64,000 nucleotides of DNA from Oleispira sp963851095 (GTDB taxonomy: Bacteria; Pseudomonadota; Gammaproteobacteria; Pseudomonadales; Oceanobacteraceae): positions 1-64,000 of the forward strand of contig CAWKOX010000010.1 in NCBI GenBank assembly GCA_963851095.1, read 5' to 3'. The position numbers were made by a program, and so were the translations under genes. Below the pieces are notes generated by a model. That model searched no databases. It was given only the letters and a program-made list of their open reading frames with translations, and was not told the DNA's origin. This document shows positions 18,243 through 26,772 of the stretch, in pieces. Each line of letters starts with the position of its first letter. Position 1 is the stretch's first letter.

Positions 18243-20178
18243 TCTGGATAAAGATACACTATTAGTACAGATTGCTGAGCAATTTTGTCCTGAGCATACT
18301 CAGTATATTGAGAGCCCTAAACTGGCTGATAGCGAAGAACAACGAGTGGTTCGTCAGTTTGTAGAGGCGTTGCTTTACGAGGAAATAGTTGAATTTAGCT
18401 CAGAACCCAGAATAGCCTCTCCAGCAGAATTTAATAATTTCGATGCGGTATTCGATAGTATTTATTTCTTCAGTATGGGGGGCGAAAATTTCAGGTGCTT
18501 AGGTGCTCGTCGTATTTTTGAACGTATACGCATTGCTGATGGTTCAGTTCAAATACTTGAGCAAGCCAGAACTGCTGAGAATGGTGACTCTAGAAAGTAT
18601 CGTGACTCTAGAAAGTATCGTGAATGTCGTATTGAAGAACTTATATGCTACTTAGATACCGATTCGGAAACTAAGATAAGGGTGTTGGGAGAATTGATGC
18701 AAACCATCGCATTATGTCGATGGAATACCCGCAACTTAGATCATCATAAAAAACCAAGGCGCAAACTCAACTTCGCTCAATTAGAATCGGCTATTACAGA
18801 GGGCCACCTATATCATCCTAGCTTTAAAGCCAGAACAGGATTCACGCTGCAAGACCATATTCAATATGGGCCAGAGGCAGGAAAAACGATTCAGTTTGAG
18901 TGGCTGGCGATTCAATCGCAACATGTAGATCATGCTTACCCAAGCGCCGCTATTAATTTCTGGACTAAAGAGCTGGGAGAAGAGCAGTTTACAGTTCTGA
19001 GTAAGCGCCTTGAATCGCTAGGTAAAAATTGGTTGTCGTATTCTCTTGTCCCCATTCACCCGTGGCAGGTAAATGCCATCCAAGATAGAGGTCTGGCCGA
19101 TGCAATTGCTTGTGGCGATATTATTGAGTTAGGCAAGGCGGGTGACTTTTATCAGGCAACTCAATCGTTACGTACCTTAGTGAATGTTAGTCACCCTGAA
19201 AAAGCGCATGTGAAAATTCCTCTGAATCTGGTGAGCACTTCTTCGCATCGTAATCTACAAGATCATTTCGTTTGTACTGCACCGGCTATTTCAACATGGT
19301 TACAGGAAGTGGTGGCTAAGGATGAATACTTGCAACGGGAAGGCAAGCTACTGCTGTTAAGTGAGTATGCCGGTTTGCTTTATAAACCGGAAGATGAAGT
19401 ACAAGCCAAAGAAATGGATGGTTTGATTGGTGCTATTTTCCGCGAAAGTGTCGTTGATAAATTACAACTCGGTGAAGAGGCTATTCCTTTTACCGCACTA
19501 ATGCTCATTGAGTCCGACAATCGTCCTTTTATTGCTGATTGGTTAGATTGCTATGGGGTTGATGCTTGGGTTAATCGTTTATTAGACGTCATGTTGGTGC
19601 CTATTTGGCACATGTTGGTTCATAACGGCATAGCCTTTGAGGCCCATTGTCAAAATTTAATACTAACTCACAAAAACGGCTGGCCTCACCGCATCGTGCT
19701 ACGCGACTTTCATGAAGATATGGAATACGTAGAAGACTATTTAAAGTTTCCTGAGCATCTTCCAAAGTTGGCTGAAACAGACTCATATTTTGAAACCATT
19801 TCATTAGATGAAGGTTTCAGTATGTCGGATATTGATGAATTGCGAGAGCTATTTATGGATACCGTTTATGTGCTCAATTTAGCAGACTTATCCTTCTTAT
19901 TAGAACGTTATCACGGCTATTCAGAAACAAATTTTTGGAATCAAGTACAAGAGCATCTTAATCACTATCGACAATCTGGTATTACCGATCCAGAGCGTAT
20001 TGATCGTCTCGGAGCAGGTAATCCCAGCATTATTGTTGAGTCGCTGCTAAAGAAAAAAATATTAAATGGCGGCACTTTAGAGTATTTCGAACATACAGTT
20101 CGCAATCCGTTAGCAGCTATCGATGAAGCAATTTCTGAAAATATCGAGTTGCATCAAATTGAATCCCAAGCGAATTAA
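18235..20178 (+). CDS. asbB: NIS siderophore synthetase, AsbB-like (IucA/IucC family)
   Basis: A 647-residue IucA/IucC family ligase. Landmarks: SYSLVPIHPWQVNAIQ, YQATQSLRTLVN, HVKIPLNLVSTSSHRNL, GIAFEAHCQNLIL and the end VRNPLA. In the petrobactin pathway AsbB adds the second amine, or dihydroxybenzoyl-spermidine, to the citrate adduct (known for the family). The ATG at 18235 has GGAG 9 bases upstream and overlaps the asbA-like stop, giving tight coupling; the frame is open from 18181 but that part overlaps asbA. An 18-bp tandem repeat near residue 120 gives a duplicated DSRKYR loop. Confidence 0.85.
   Translation: MDNLDKDTLLVQIAEQFCPEHTQYIESPKLADSEEQRVVRQFVEALLYEEIVEFSSEPRIASPAEFNNFDAVFDSIYFFSMGGENFRCLGARRIFERIRIADGSVQILEQARTAENGDSRKYRDSRKYRECRIEELICYLDTDSETKIRVLGELMQTIALCRWNTRNLDHHKKPRRKLNFAQLESAITEGHLYHPSFKARTGFTLQDHIQYGPEAGKTIQFEWLAIQSQHVDHAYPSAAINFWTKELGEEQFTVLSKRLESLGKNWLSYSLVPIHPWQVNAIQDRGLADAIACGDIIELGKAGDFYQATQSLRTLVNVSHPEKAHVKIPLNLVSTSSHRNLQDHFVCTAPAISTWLQEVVAKDEYLQREGKLLLLSEYAGLLYKPEDEVQAKEMDGLIGAIFRESVVDKLQLGEEAIPFTALMLIESDNRPFIADWLDCYGVDAWVNRLLDVMLVPIWHMLVHNGIAFEAHCQNLILTHKNGWPHRIVLRDFHEDMEYVEDYLKFPEHLPKLAETDSYFETISLDEGFSMSDIDELRELFMDTVYVLNLADLSFLLERYHGYSETNFWNQVQEHLNHYRQSGITDPERIDRLGAGNPSIIVESLLKKKILNGGTLEYFEHTVRNPLAAIDEAISENIELHQIESQAN
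18584..18619. repeat. 18-bp in-frame duplication within the asbB-like gene
   Basis: GTGACTCTAGAAAGTATC occurs at 18584-18601 and again at 18602-18619 without a change, encoding the duplicated DSRKYR peptide. The exactness suggests a recent duplication. Confidence 0.9.
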
Positions 20179-20191
20179 TAAAAGGCTAAAT

Positions 20192-21442
20192 ATGATTTAC
20201 CTTAATGATAAACACTTTGATAAAAATTATTTTGACCAGTGTTACCAAAAGTTCAATCAGCATGAGATTTTAGGCAATTGTCAAGGGAAGCGCATTACCG
20301 CTTGTATTAGTGATGCTGCCGTGTGGATTGCTTTATGTCTTTATGCTCGTGGTAACGGAATATCTGTGTTTCCTTTACCGGCGGGGACACCAGAAGAAGC
20401 ATTAAAGAGGCGAGCAAAGCTCAGTGGCAGTCACTATCAAGTAATGGCAGATTCGATGGAAGAACTGCTATCAAAAATAGAAAAAATAAGTGATCACGAA
20501 GATGATGAAGAACCTGTATTAGTGCAAATGAGTTCCGGTACAACCGGTGAGCCAAAATGTATTGATCGCACTTGGGTTAGTATCGATATTGAATTAAAAA
20601 ATTACATCGAGCATTTCACCGATTTAGCAGAAATGACCGCCGTCGTTGCCTGCCCAGTTAATCATTCTTATGGTTTGATCTGCGGAATTTTAGCTAGCAT
20701 TAAGCGTGGCTCAGAGCCCGTGGTGATTACTAATTTAAATCCGAAATACATTGTCAATAAGCTGCGAGAAACAGCTTCTCCTATTTTATATTCATCACCG
20801 GCATTGATTACTACCATCACTATGATGGTGAAAGCTGATCAGCCTATTCATGCCATCATGACTTCCGGCACTTTGATGCAGGCGACTTGGTTAGAACAGG
20901 CCGCGAATAAATGTGAAAAATTATATCAGCAGTATGGCTGTTCGGAAGTGGGTTGTATCGCATTGGGTGGTGATATTAAGTCAATTCATGATCAAGGTTT
21001 GCCACTGCCACACCTGACTGTTAAATCTGGGTCTTCTTCAGAAGAGCTACAAGAAATTGTGGTGACAACAGAAACTAGTACTACGGTATTTACCCGTGAT
21101 TTGGGGTATTTAGATACCAATAACCGACTGCATTTTATTTCTCGCATCGATGAAATGATTAATGTGGCAGGGCTTAATGTCTACCCCGCAGAAGTTGAAA
21201 AAGTGGTAATGGATATGCCAACGATTACCGATGCAGTGGTATTTAAAAAGAGCCATGCGTTTGGTAATGATCAGGTGTGTTTACAGTTTATAGCTGAACA
21301 AGAAATTTCTAATGAAAATATCCGCACTTGGTGTGGCCAATATCTGAATAAATATCAAGTGCCAATTCAAATCTCTCAAGTTGAAAAAATAAATCGATTA
21401 CCAAACGGAAAGGTTAGCCGTAAAGCATTGGCGTTGTCATAA
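20192..21442 (+). CDS. asbC: AMP-dependent aryl ligase, AsbC-like
   Basis: A 416-residue member of the acyl/aryl adenylating enzymes, short for the family as AsbC is. Motifs: the ATP loop SSGTTGEPK, YQQYGCSEVG, RDLGYLD, the hinge ISRIDEMINVAGLNVYPAEVE and the C-terminal NGKVSRKAL with the adenylation lysine. By analogy with AsbC it would activate 3,4-dihydroxybenzoate and load it on the AsbD carrier domain encoded next. The ATG at 20192 has AAAAGG 6 bases upstream; the open frame from 20123 is inside the asbB-like gene. Confidence 0.85.
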   Translation: MIYLNDKHFDKNYFDQCYQKFNQHEILGNCQGKRITACISDAAVWIALCLYARGNGISVFPLPAGTPEEALKRRAKLSGSHYQVMADSMEELLSKIEKISDHEDDEEPVLVQMSSGTTGEPKCIDRTWVSIDIELKNYIEHFTDLAEMTAVVACPVNHSYGLICGILASIKRGSEPVVITNLNPKYIVNKLRETASPILYSSPALITTITMMVKADQPIHAIMTSGTLMQATWLEQAANKCEKLYQQYGCSEVGCIALGGDIKSIHDQGLPLPHLTVKSGSSSEELQEIVVTTETSTTVFTRDLGYLDTNNRLHFISRIDEMINVAGLNVYPAEVEKVVMDMPTITDAVVFKKSHAFGNDQVCLQFIAEQEISNENIRTWCGQYLNKYQVPIQISQVEKINRLPNGKVSRKALALS

Positions 21443-21504
21443 ATAGACATGTGCTTAAAAAATCAGAGCCTTTTAGAAGAAAAATATTACTAAGATTAAA
21501 AATT

Positions 21505-22800
21505 ATGATGACAAAAGAACAGATTGTTGAAGCCATATTTAAGGTATTAAGCGAGAGTATGTCTCTGCCAAATATGGATAAATTTCAAAGCGATGCCCGT
21601 TTATTAGAAGACCTTGCATTAGATTCATCCATGGTGCTGCATATGTTGATGTTGCTTGAAGTGGAGTATGAAATGGCGATGGATGAAAGCGCCTTGATGA
21701 ATGAAGACTTTGAAACTGTACGTGCGGTTGCCGATACTTTATATAAGGGTCAGAACCTGCCAGCGTATGAGAAGGGTCTTGAAGTTTATGAGGACGTTAA
21801 GATCCATTGTGTGGCAAGTAATTTGGCTGAAATCGTAAAACGTTTTCCACAATTAGATCATCGTATTTTGTACTTTGCAGTTTCCGATGCTAACGCCTGC
21901 ATTGATGATCGCTTTGTATTGACATACCACGATGAAAACATTAATCACGACATTTTTTTTAACTGGTATGAGCGCTTGTATGGAATGCCGATTCGGTCTT
22001 GGTATGACAAGCAAGCGAGTAAAGAGGCGAATCTAGCGACTTTAGAATCTCTGGTTAAGAATCGTGAGCAGGGCCAACACATTTTGGTAATGCTGGACAT
22101 GTTCCATTTGCCTGAGCGAGAGAATGAATTTAACAAGGATCCTTTCCCTCATTACGTGATGTTGGGGCCAACCAATAATCCTGATCTTTGGTTTATGTAT
22201 GACCCAGATTACCGCTGGGAAGGTGTATTTAACAAAGATCGAATTTTAAATGCAGTGGCTCAGCCAACGGTATCCGGCGGCTATGTGTTTTCAGAACAGG
22301 GCGCTCGACCAACAGCGGCTGAAGAAGTGAATGCTTTTTTTGAAGCTTCTGTCGTGCAAGATGCTAATCCAGTTACAGATATGATCCGCTCAATTATCAG
22401 TGCCCATATTAAAGGTGAAGATAAAAATGGAGAACCGTTACCGCTGGAAAATTTAATCAAAGCAGTAGAAGAAATTCCCGTTATGTCGCCTCGTAAATAC
22501 GCCTACGAACATGGCTTTGCATTCTTCTGGCGTGAGCTGGGGCTGCCTGAAGCAGAGTTTGATGATTGGTGTGATGTGATTGATGAATTAGCAAAAACCT
22601 ACAAGCTGATTCAATTCAATGCGATGAAATTATCAGTGACAAGTAACGAAGCCTTTGCTGAAAAATTATTCCAGTTATTGGATCAGCAAGACGAAAGAGA
22701 ATTCAAACTTAAGCGACGTTTAATTGAAGTTAAAAATAGCTGGGCAGAGACCATGCTCAATCCGTCCGATACTCAACAATTAGAAGGGGCTCACCCGTGA
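21505..22800 (+). CDS. fused aryl carrier protein and condensing enzyme, AsbD-AsbE-like
   Basis: A 431-residue protein. Residues 1-85 form an acyl/aryl carrier domain with the phosphopantetheine serine in LALDSSMVLHM. Residues about 95-431 resemble AsbE (the DUF6005-type enzyme that condenses carrier-bound 3,4-dihydroxybenzoate with spermidine): VASNLAEIVKRFPQLDHRILYF, HYVMLGPTNNPDLWFMYDPDYRWEG, RKYAYEHGFAFFWRELG. In Bacillus AsbD and AsbE are separate proteins of about 91 and 327 residues; here they are one chain. Start is ATG 21505 or 21508; neither has a strong ribosome site. The stop overlaps the next ATG. Confidence 0.8.
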   Translation: MMTKEQIVEAIFKVLSESMSLPNMDKFQSDARLLEDLALDSSMVLHMLMLLEVEYEMAMDESALMNEDFETVRAVADTLYKGQNLPAYEKGLEVYEDVKIHCVASNLAEIVKRFPQLDHRILYFAVSDANACIDDRFVLTYHDENINHDIFFNWYERLYGMPIRSWYDKQASKEANLATLESLVKNREQGQHILVMLDMFHLPERENEFNKDPFPHYVMLGPTNNPDLWFMYDPDYRWEGVFNKDRILNAVAQPTVSGGYVFSEQGARPTAAEEVNAFFEASVVQDANPVTDMIRSIISAHIKGEDKNGEPLPLENLIKAVEEIPVMSPRKYAYEHGFAFFWRELGLPEAEFDDWCDVIDELAKTYKLIQFNAMKLSVTSNEAFAEKLFQLLDQQDEREFKLKRRLIEVKNSWAETMLNPSDTQQLEGAHP

Positions 22801-23660
22801 AATATTCCGTTTGTACCATTTCTTTCCGTCATCAATTGATATCACTGGAGCGTATTGCCAATTGGGCTAAAGCGCATCAATTTGATGCTATTGAATTGTG
22901 GGGAGTACATGCTAAAAACCTTCGACGATCTTCAGACTTTACTCCAGAGTGTTTGGTTGAGAAAGGTTTATCGGTATCCATGGTCAGTGACTATTTGCCC
23001 TTAGATGGGGATTTAGGTCTCTCACTAGAAGGCGCTAAATCTTTATGCGCGATTACACGTTCTTGGGGGGCTAAAAAACTGCGTACGTTTTCTGGCAACA
23101 AGCCCAGTGCAGGAATGGATGCAGCAGAGCGTGCTGCCTGTACTAAGCGTTTGCGTGAATACTGCAAAATAGCAGCCGATTATGGGATTTATCTTATTGT
23201 CGAAACACATCCCAATACGTTAGCAGATACCTTGGAATCTACTCTCAAGTTGATTGAAGAGGTTAATCATCCAGCATTGCGTATTAATTTTGATGTGATT
23301 CATGTTTGGGAGATGGGCAGTGATCCTGTTTTTGCACTCAATCAGCTCGCGCCTTTAATTGAGCATATGCATTTTAAAAACATAACCCAGCGTAATCTGC
23401 TTAATGTTTTTAATCCTGGAAATGTTTATGCACCAGCGGGCAGTCGTGAGGGTATGACGCCGTTATTCAATGGAGAATACGATTTTAAACACTTTTTAGA
23501 TTATCTGATGAAAGACTCCGATATAGCGTGGACAAACATGGATGCTTCGTTGGAGTGGTTTGGGCCTGATGTATTTTCAACTCTGGATAACGATCGCAAA
23601 GAGCTGGAAAAACTGGAATCACACTTTATTAAACAGTCACAGCCAGAGCTAATGATATGA
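22797..23660 (+). CDS. asbF: 3-dehydroshikimate dehydratase, AsbF-like
   Basis: A 287-residue TIM-barrel enzyme of the xylose-isomerase-like group making 3,4-dihydroxybenzoate from 3-dehydroshikimate. The N-terminus MKYSVCTISFRHQLIS is nearly that of Bacillus AsbF as I remember it. The divalent-metal ligand set can be placed at Glu136 (VETHPNT), Asp166 (INFD), His192 (HMHFKN) and Glu253 (SLEWFG). It is coupled to the upstream gene by an ATGA-type overlap (22797-22800) and to the next gene likewise (23657-23660). This is the gene that most firmly marks the cluster as petrobactin-type. Confidence 0.92.
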   Translation: MKYSVCTISFRHQLISLERIANWAKAHQFDAIELWGVHAKNLRRSSDFTPECLVEKGLSVSMVSDYLPLDGDLGLSLEGAKSLCAITRSWGAKKLRTFSGNKPSAGMDAAERAACTKRLREYCKIAADYGIYLIVETHPNTLADTLESTLKLIEEVNHPALRINFDVIHVWEMGSDPVFALNQLAPLIEHMHFKNITQRNLLNVFNPGNVYAPAGSREGMTPLFNGEYDFKHFLDYLMKDSDIAWTNMDASLEWFGPDVFSTLDNDRKELEKLESHFIKQSQPELMI

Positions 23661-24814
23661 ACGTTAGTACTCCTTATTATCTCATTGATGAAACCCGTAT
23701 GTTAAAAGCGATGGAACGTATCGCTTATGTGCGTGAGCGTAGTGGTGCCAAAAGTGTTCTTGCATTGAAATGTTTTTCCAGCTGGTGTGCTTTTGATTTT
23801 ATGAAACCGTATATGGCTGGCACGACGAGCAGTAGTTTATATGAAGCGCGTTTGGGTTATGAAAAATTTGGTGGTGAAACCCACGGTTACAGTGTTGCTT
23901 ATAGCGAAGATGAAATTTCAGAACTCGTGGAGTATTGCGACAAAGTTATTTTTAACTCGTTGAATCAATTAGAGCAATACAAAGCGCAGGTACAAGAAAA
24001 AGGTCGTTCGGTTGGGTTACGGTTGAATCCAGAAGTCGGTCATTCCGAATATGGTTTGAGCGATACGGTGGCAGCGTATTCTCGCTTGGGCATACGTTTT
24101 GATTTATTACCAGACAATATCACTGATGACATCGATGGGGTCATGTTTCACATGAATTGTGAAAACGATGATTTCATAAATCTTAGTAAGCAGCTGGATG
24201 AAATTGAACATCGCTTCGCTACGATTTTACCTAAGTTGAGCTGGTTGAGTTTAGGCGGGGGTGTTGCGTTTACCCGTGATGGCTATGCGCTGGATGCGTT
24301 ATGTGAACGCCTCACGCTATTAGCAAAAACTTATGACCTGCAAGTCTATCTAGAGCCTGGCGAAGCATCGGTAACTCAATCGACTTCTCTGGTTGTGAAG
24401 GTCTTGGATAAAGTAGAAAACCAATTACCGACGCTGATTGTCGATGCGGGTGTCGAAACCCATTTGTTGGATGTATTGGTTTACCAGTTTACGCCTGCAT
24501 TAGAAAACGCCGAAGAAATCGAAGAACAAGATATAGAAGATGCATTGCAATGCGCGTTAAAAGAAGGCAAGTCTGTTTATCGTGTTAGTGGTCGTACCTG
24601 TTTAGCAGGTGATGTATTCGGAACCTATGTTTTCAATAAGAAAATTGAAATAGGGGATGAACTGAGATTTACCGATGTGGCGGGTTATTCGATGGTGAAG
24701 AAAAACTTCTTTAACGGTATCAAGATGCCGGCCATTTGCCTCAATGATATTCATGGAGAAACACGCGTAATACGCGAGTTTGATTACGAAGATTTCCGAG
24801 ACTTTTTGTCTTAA
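23657..24814 (+). CDS. nspC: carboxynorspermidine decarboxylase
   Basis: A 385-residue PLP enzyme of the fold III decarboxylases that turns carboxyspermidine into spermidine (or carboxynorspermidine into norspermidine). The PLP lysine is Lys38 in LALKCFSSW; other landmarks are MFHMNCEN, LSLGGGVAFT, YLEPGEA and the active-site SGRTCLAGDVFG with its cysteine. It overlaps asbF by 4 bases, so it is translated with the siderophore genes rather than from a housekeeping locus. Only one such decarboxylase is encoded here for two dehydrogenase paralogues. Confidence 0.93.
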   Translation: MNVSTPYYLIDETRMLKAMERIAYVRERSGAKSVLALKCFSSWCAFDFMKPYMAGTTSSSLYEARLGYEKFGGETHGYSVAYSEDEISELVEYCDKVIFNSLNQLEQYKAQVQEKGRSVGLRLNPEVGHSEYGLSDTVAAYSRLGIRFDLLPDNITDDIDGVMFHMNCENDDFINLSKQLDEIEHRFATILPKLSWLSLGGGVAFTRDGYALDALCERLTLLAKTYDLQVYLEPGEASVTQSTSLVVKVLDKVENQLPTLIVDAGVETHLLDVLVYQFTPALENAEEIEEQDIEDALQCALKEGKSVYRVSGRTCLAGDVFGTYVFNKKIEIGDELRFTDVAGYSMVKKNFFNGIKMPAICLNDIHGETRVIREFDYEDFRDFLS

Positions 24815-24854
24815 TTTTTAGTCTGAGCTTTTTAAAATTTGGGGGGAATATGTT

Positions 24855-26117
24855 ATGAAAAAGAACGTACTCATTATTGGAGCAGGTGCAGTAGGGGCAG
24901 TGGTTGCTCACAAATGTGCTCAAAGTAGCGATGTATTCGCATCTGTTTGTTTAGCGTCTAAAAATGTTGCTAAATGTGATGCGATTATCGATTCAGTCAA
25001 TAAAAAAAATGATAAAACAATAGAAGAATTTCAGTTTTATAGTCGTGAAGTGAATGCTGACAGTGTTGATGACTTGGTTGATTTGATTCGATCAACGGCA
25101 AGCCAGATTGTTATTAATGTCTGTACCGTATTCGTAAACATGAATATTTTGGATGCCTGTTTAGAAACAGGTGCAGCTTATATCGATACGGCGGTTCATG
25201 AAGATTACAGTGTTATGAATGCACCGTATCCATGGTATGCCAATTACGAATGGAAAAAGCGTGAGCGGTGTAAAGAGAAGGGTGTGACGGCTATTCTAGG
25301 CAGTGGTTTTGATCCGGGGGTCGTTAATGCTTATTGCGCTTATGCACAAAAATACGAATTTGATTCCATTGAAAGCATCGATATTATGGATGTGAACGAT
25401 GGTGATCATGGTCATTACTTCTCAACCAATTTCGATCCTGAAATTAACCTGCGCGAAATTATTGAAGATGCGGGTTGCTTAGAAGATGGTCAGTGGCGTA
25501 CTTATCCACACCATAGCCGTTCGATGAAATACGATTTCCCCGAAGTCGGAGAGCACAAGTTGTATCTGATGGGACACGATGAGGTGCATTCGTTATCTAA
25601 GAATATACCTGGGGTAAAAACCGTGCGTTTTTGGATGGGGTTCGGTGATCATTATCTAAAGTGCTTAGAAGTATTCGAAAAAGTAGGTTTATTGAATCAC
25701 GAAGTGGTGACAACCAATAATGGCGAGAAAGTTGTACCTCTGCATACGTTGAAAGCTTGCCTGCCTGATCCTGCTAGTCTAGCGCCAAAATACAAGGGCA
25801 AAACGTGTATCGGCACATTAATTAAAGGTAAGCGTGATGGTCAAGACAAAGAACTGCTTGTCTATAATATCTGCGATCATGAAGTGACTTATGCCGATAT
25901 TGATTCCCAAGCCATCGCTTTCACTGCCGGAGTGCCTCCGGTTGCAGCCGCTAAACTTATTGCAAGTGGTGAGTGGGATGTTAAGGGCATGGTAAATGTG
26001 GAAGAGTTGGACCCAATTCCATTCTTTGAGCGATTAGCCGAAATGGGGATATCTACTGAGGTTTACGACTTGAGTGCAGACAAGGAGAGCTCTGCTAGCA
26101 GAGTACTGTACGCTTAA
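24855..26117 (+). CDS. carboxynorspermidine/carboxyspermidine dehydrogenase, divergent copy 2
   Basis: A 420-residue saccharopine-dehydrogenase-like protein, paralogous to 12617-13825. It keeps the nucleotide-binding GAGAVGAVVAHKCAQ, LGSGFDPG, DVNDGDHGHYF and KGKTCIG, but several blocks conserved in copy 1 differ: NVALPYQD is NVCTVFVN, and LDTANYEP is IDTAVHED. It may therefore use a different amine or aldehyde, or simply be a drifted duplicate; the sequence alone does not decide. A run of six G (24841-24846) serves as ribosome site for the ATG at 24855. It is the last gene of the asb-like operon, followed by a strong hairpin. Confidence 0.85.
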   Translation: MKKNVLIIGAGAVGAVVAHKCAQSSDVFASVCLASKNVAKCDAIIDSVNKKNDKTIEEFQFYSREVNADSVDDLVDLIRSTASQIVINVCTVFVNMNILDACLETGAAYIDTAVHEDYSVMNAPYPWYANYEWKKRERCKEKGVTAILGSGFDPGVVNAYCAYAQKYEFDSIESIDIMDVNDGDHGHYFSTNFDPEINLREIIEDAGCLEDGQWRTYPHHSRSMKYDFPEVGEHKLYLMGHDEVHSLSKNIPGVKTVRFWMGFGDHYLKCLEVFEKVGLLNHEVVTTNNGEKVVPLHTLKACLPDPASLAPKYKGKTCIGTLIKGKRDGQDKELLVYNICDHEVTYADIDSQAIAFTAGVPPVAAAKLIASGEWDVKGMVNVEELDPIPFFERLAEMGISTEVYDLSADKESSASRVLYA

Positions 26118-26128
26118 TATGTTTTTAT

Positions 26129-26171
26129 AACGTGTGATCATTGAATGCAGAGACCTCAATGATCACACGTT
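26129..26171. terminator. strong bidirectional hairpin at the end of the siderophore operon
   Basis: AACGTGTGATCATTGA (26129-26144) and TCAATGATCACACGTT (26156-26171) are perfectly complementary over 16 bases with an 11-base loop. It lies between convergent genes (ends at 26117 and 26191) and has T-rich flanks on both sides, fitting a shared terminator. Confidence 0.85.
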
Positions 26172-26190
26172 GTTATAGAATCAATTTCTA

Positions 26191-26559
26191 TTATTTAATA
26201 ATTTTTCGAGTTTCGGTAAGATATTTCTTACCTTCAGCTTTAACGGTTGCAGTATCGGCACGCTCAGAACCTTTGTGAACTTTTTCTAGCGTTTCTTCAA
26301 TTTCATCGATGCTGTTTTCTAATCTTGCTAAAGCATTTTCTAGGGTGTAGGTAAGTTGATGTATTTGTCCCATTGCGGAAGGACTCAATTCACCCGTCAA
26401 CAGCTCTTCTAGCTTATTGTTATAAACAGAAATATTACTGATAGATTCTTCTAGCGTATTGGACTCAAGACCGTGAAAGTGGTCAGGATCATCGGCATTA
26501 ACAGGGAAAGCGGCTAATGCCGATAATGTTATAACAGATAAAAAACGAAGGTAGGGCAT
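26191..26559 (-). CDS. small secreted coiled-coil protein (DUF6746-like)
   Basis: A 122-residue protein with a clear signal peptide (MPYLRFLSVITLSALAAFPVNA, cleavage before DDPDHFHG). The rest is alpha-helical with heptad-like leucine/isoleucine spacing (LENALARLENSIDEIEETLEKV). It resembles small periplasmic proteins now grouped as DUF6746, from memory of the pattern. Function unknown. It converges on the siderophore operon across the shared hairpin; a weak GGTTATCATTGG lies 30 bases upstream, so iron control is only a guess. Confidence 0.65.
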   Translation of the reverse strand: MPYLRFLSVITLSALAAFPVNADDPDHFHGLESNTLEESISNISVYNNKLEELLTGELSPSAMGQIHQLTYTLENALARLENSIDEIEETLEKVHKGSERADTATVKAEGKKYLTETRKIIK

Positions 26560-26710
26560 AAAAGTACTCTTTTAATTAATGCGAACGGTTATCATTGGCT
26601 TTTATTGTGCATCTAAGGTATTAAAAAATCAAGCTGAAAAATAAAGCTCCCAATCCTCCAAGCCAACGTAGGTTGTGGCATTGCCTTTTGAGCTGCTAAA
26701 GCTACGGCGC

Positions 26711-26772
26711 AGTGCTATCAATAAATCAGTGCTATCAATAAATCAGTGCTATCAATAAATCAGTGCTATCAA
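26711..26772. repeat. 17-bp tandem repeat running into a stop codon
   Basis: Three exact copies of AGTGCTATCAATAAATC (26711-26727, 26728-26744, 26745-26761) and a partial fourth (26762-26772). The stop codon of the minus-strand sulfatase (26769-26771) is inside the last unit, so the array lies immediately after the gene. Confidence 0.95.

Noticed and set aside
16290..20178. Aerobactin, vibrioferrin or other NIS siderophore as the product
   Set aside because: AsbC, AsbD-E and AsbF-like genes follow directly and no lysine monooxygenase or PvsA/PvsE-type genes are seen, so petrobactin type fits better.
14179..26772. Short repeats considered as CRISPR arrays
   Set aside because: Units are directly adjacent with no unique spacers, and most are inside genes or at gene ends; no cas genes are present.
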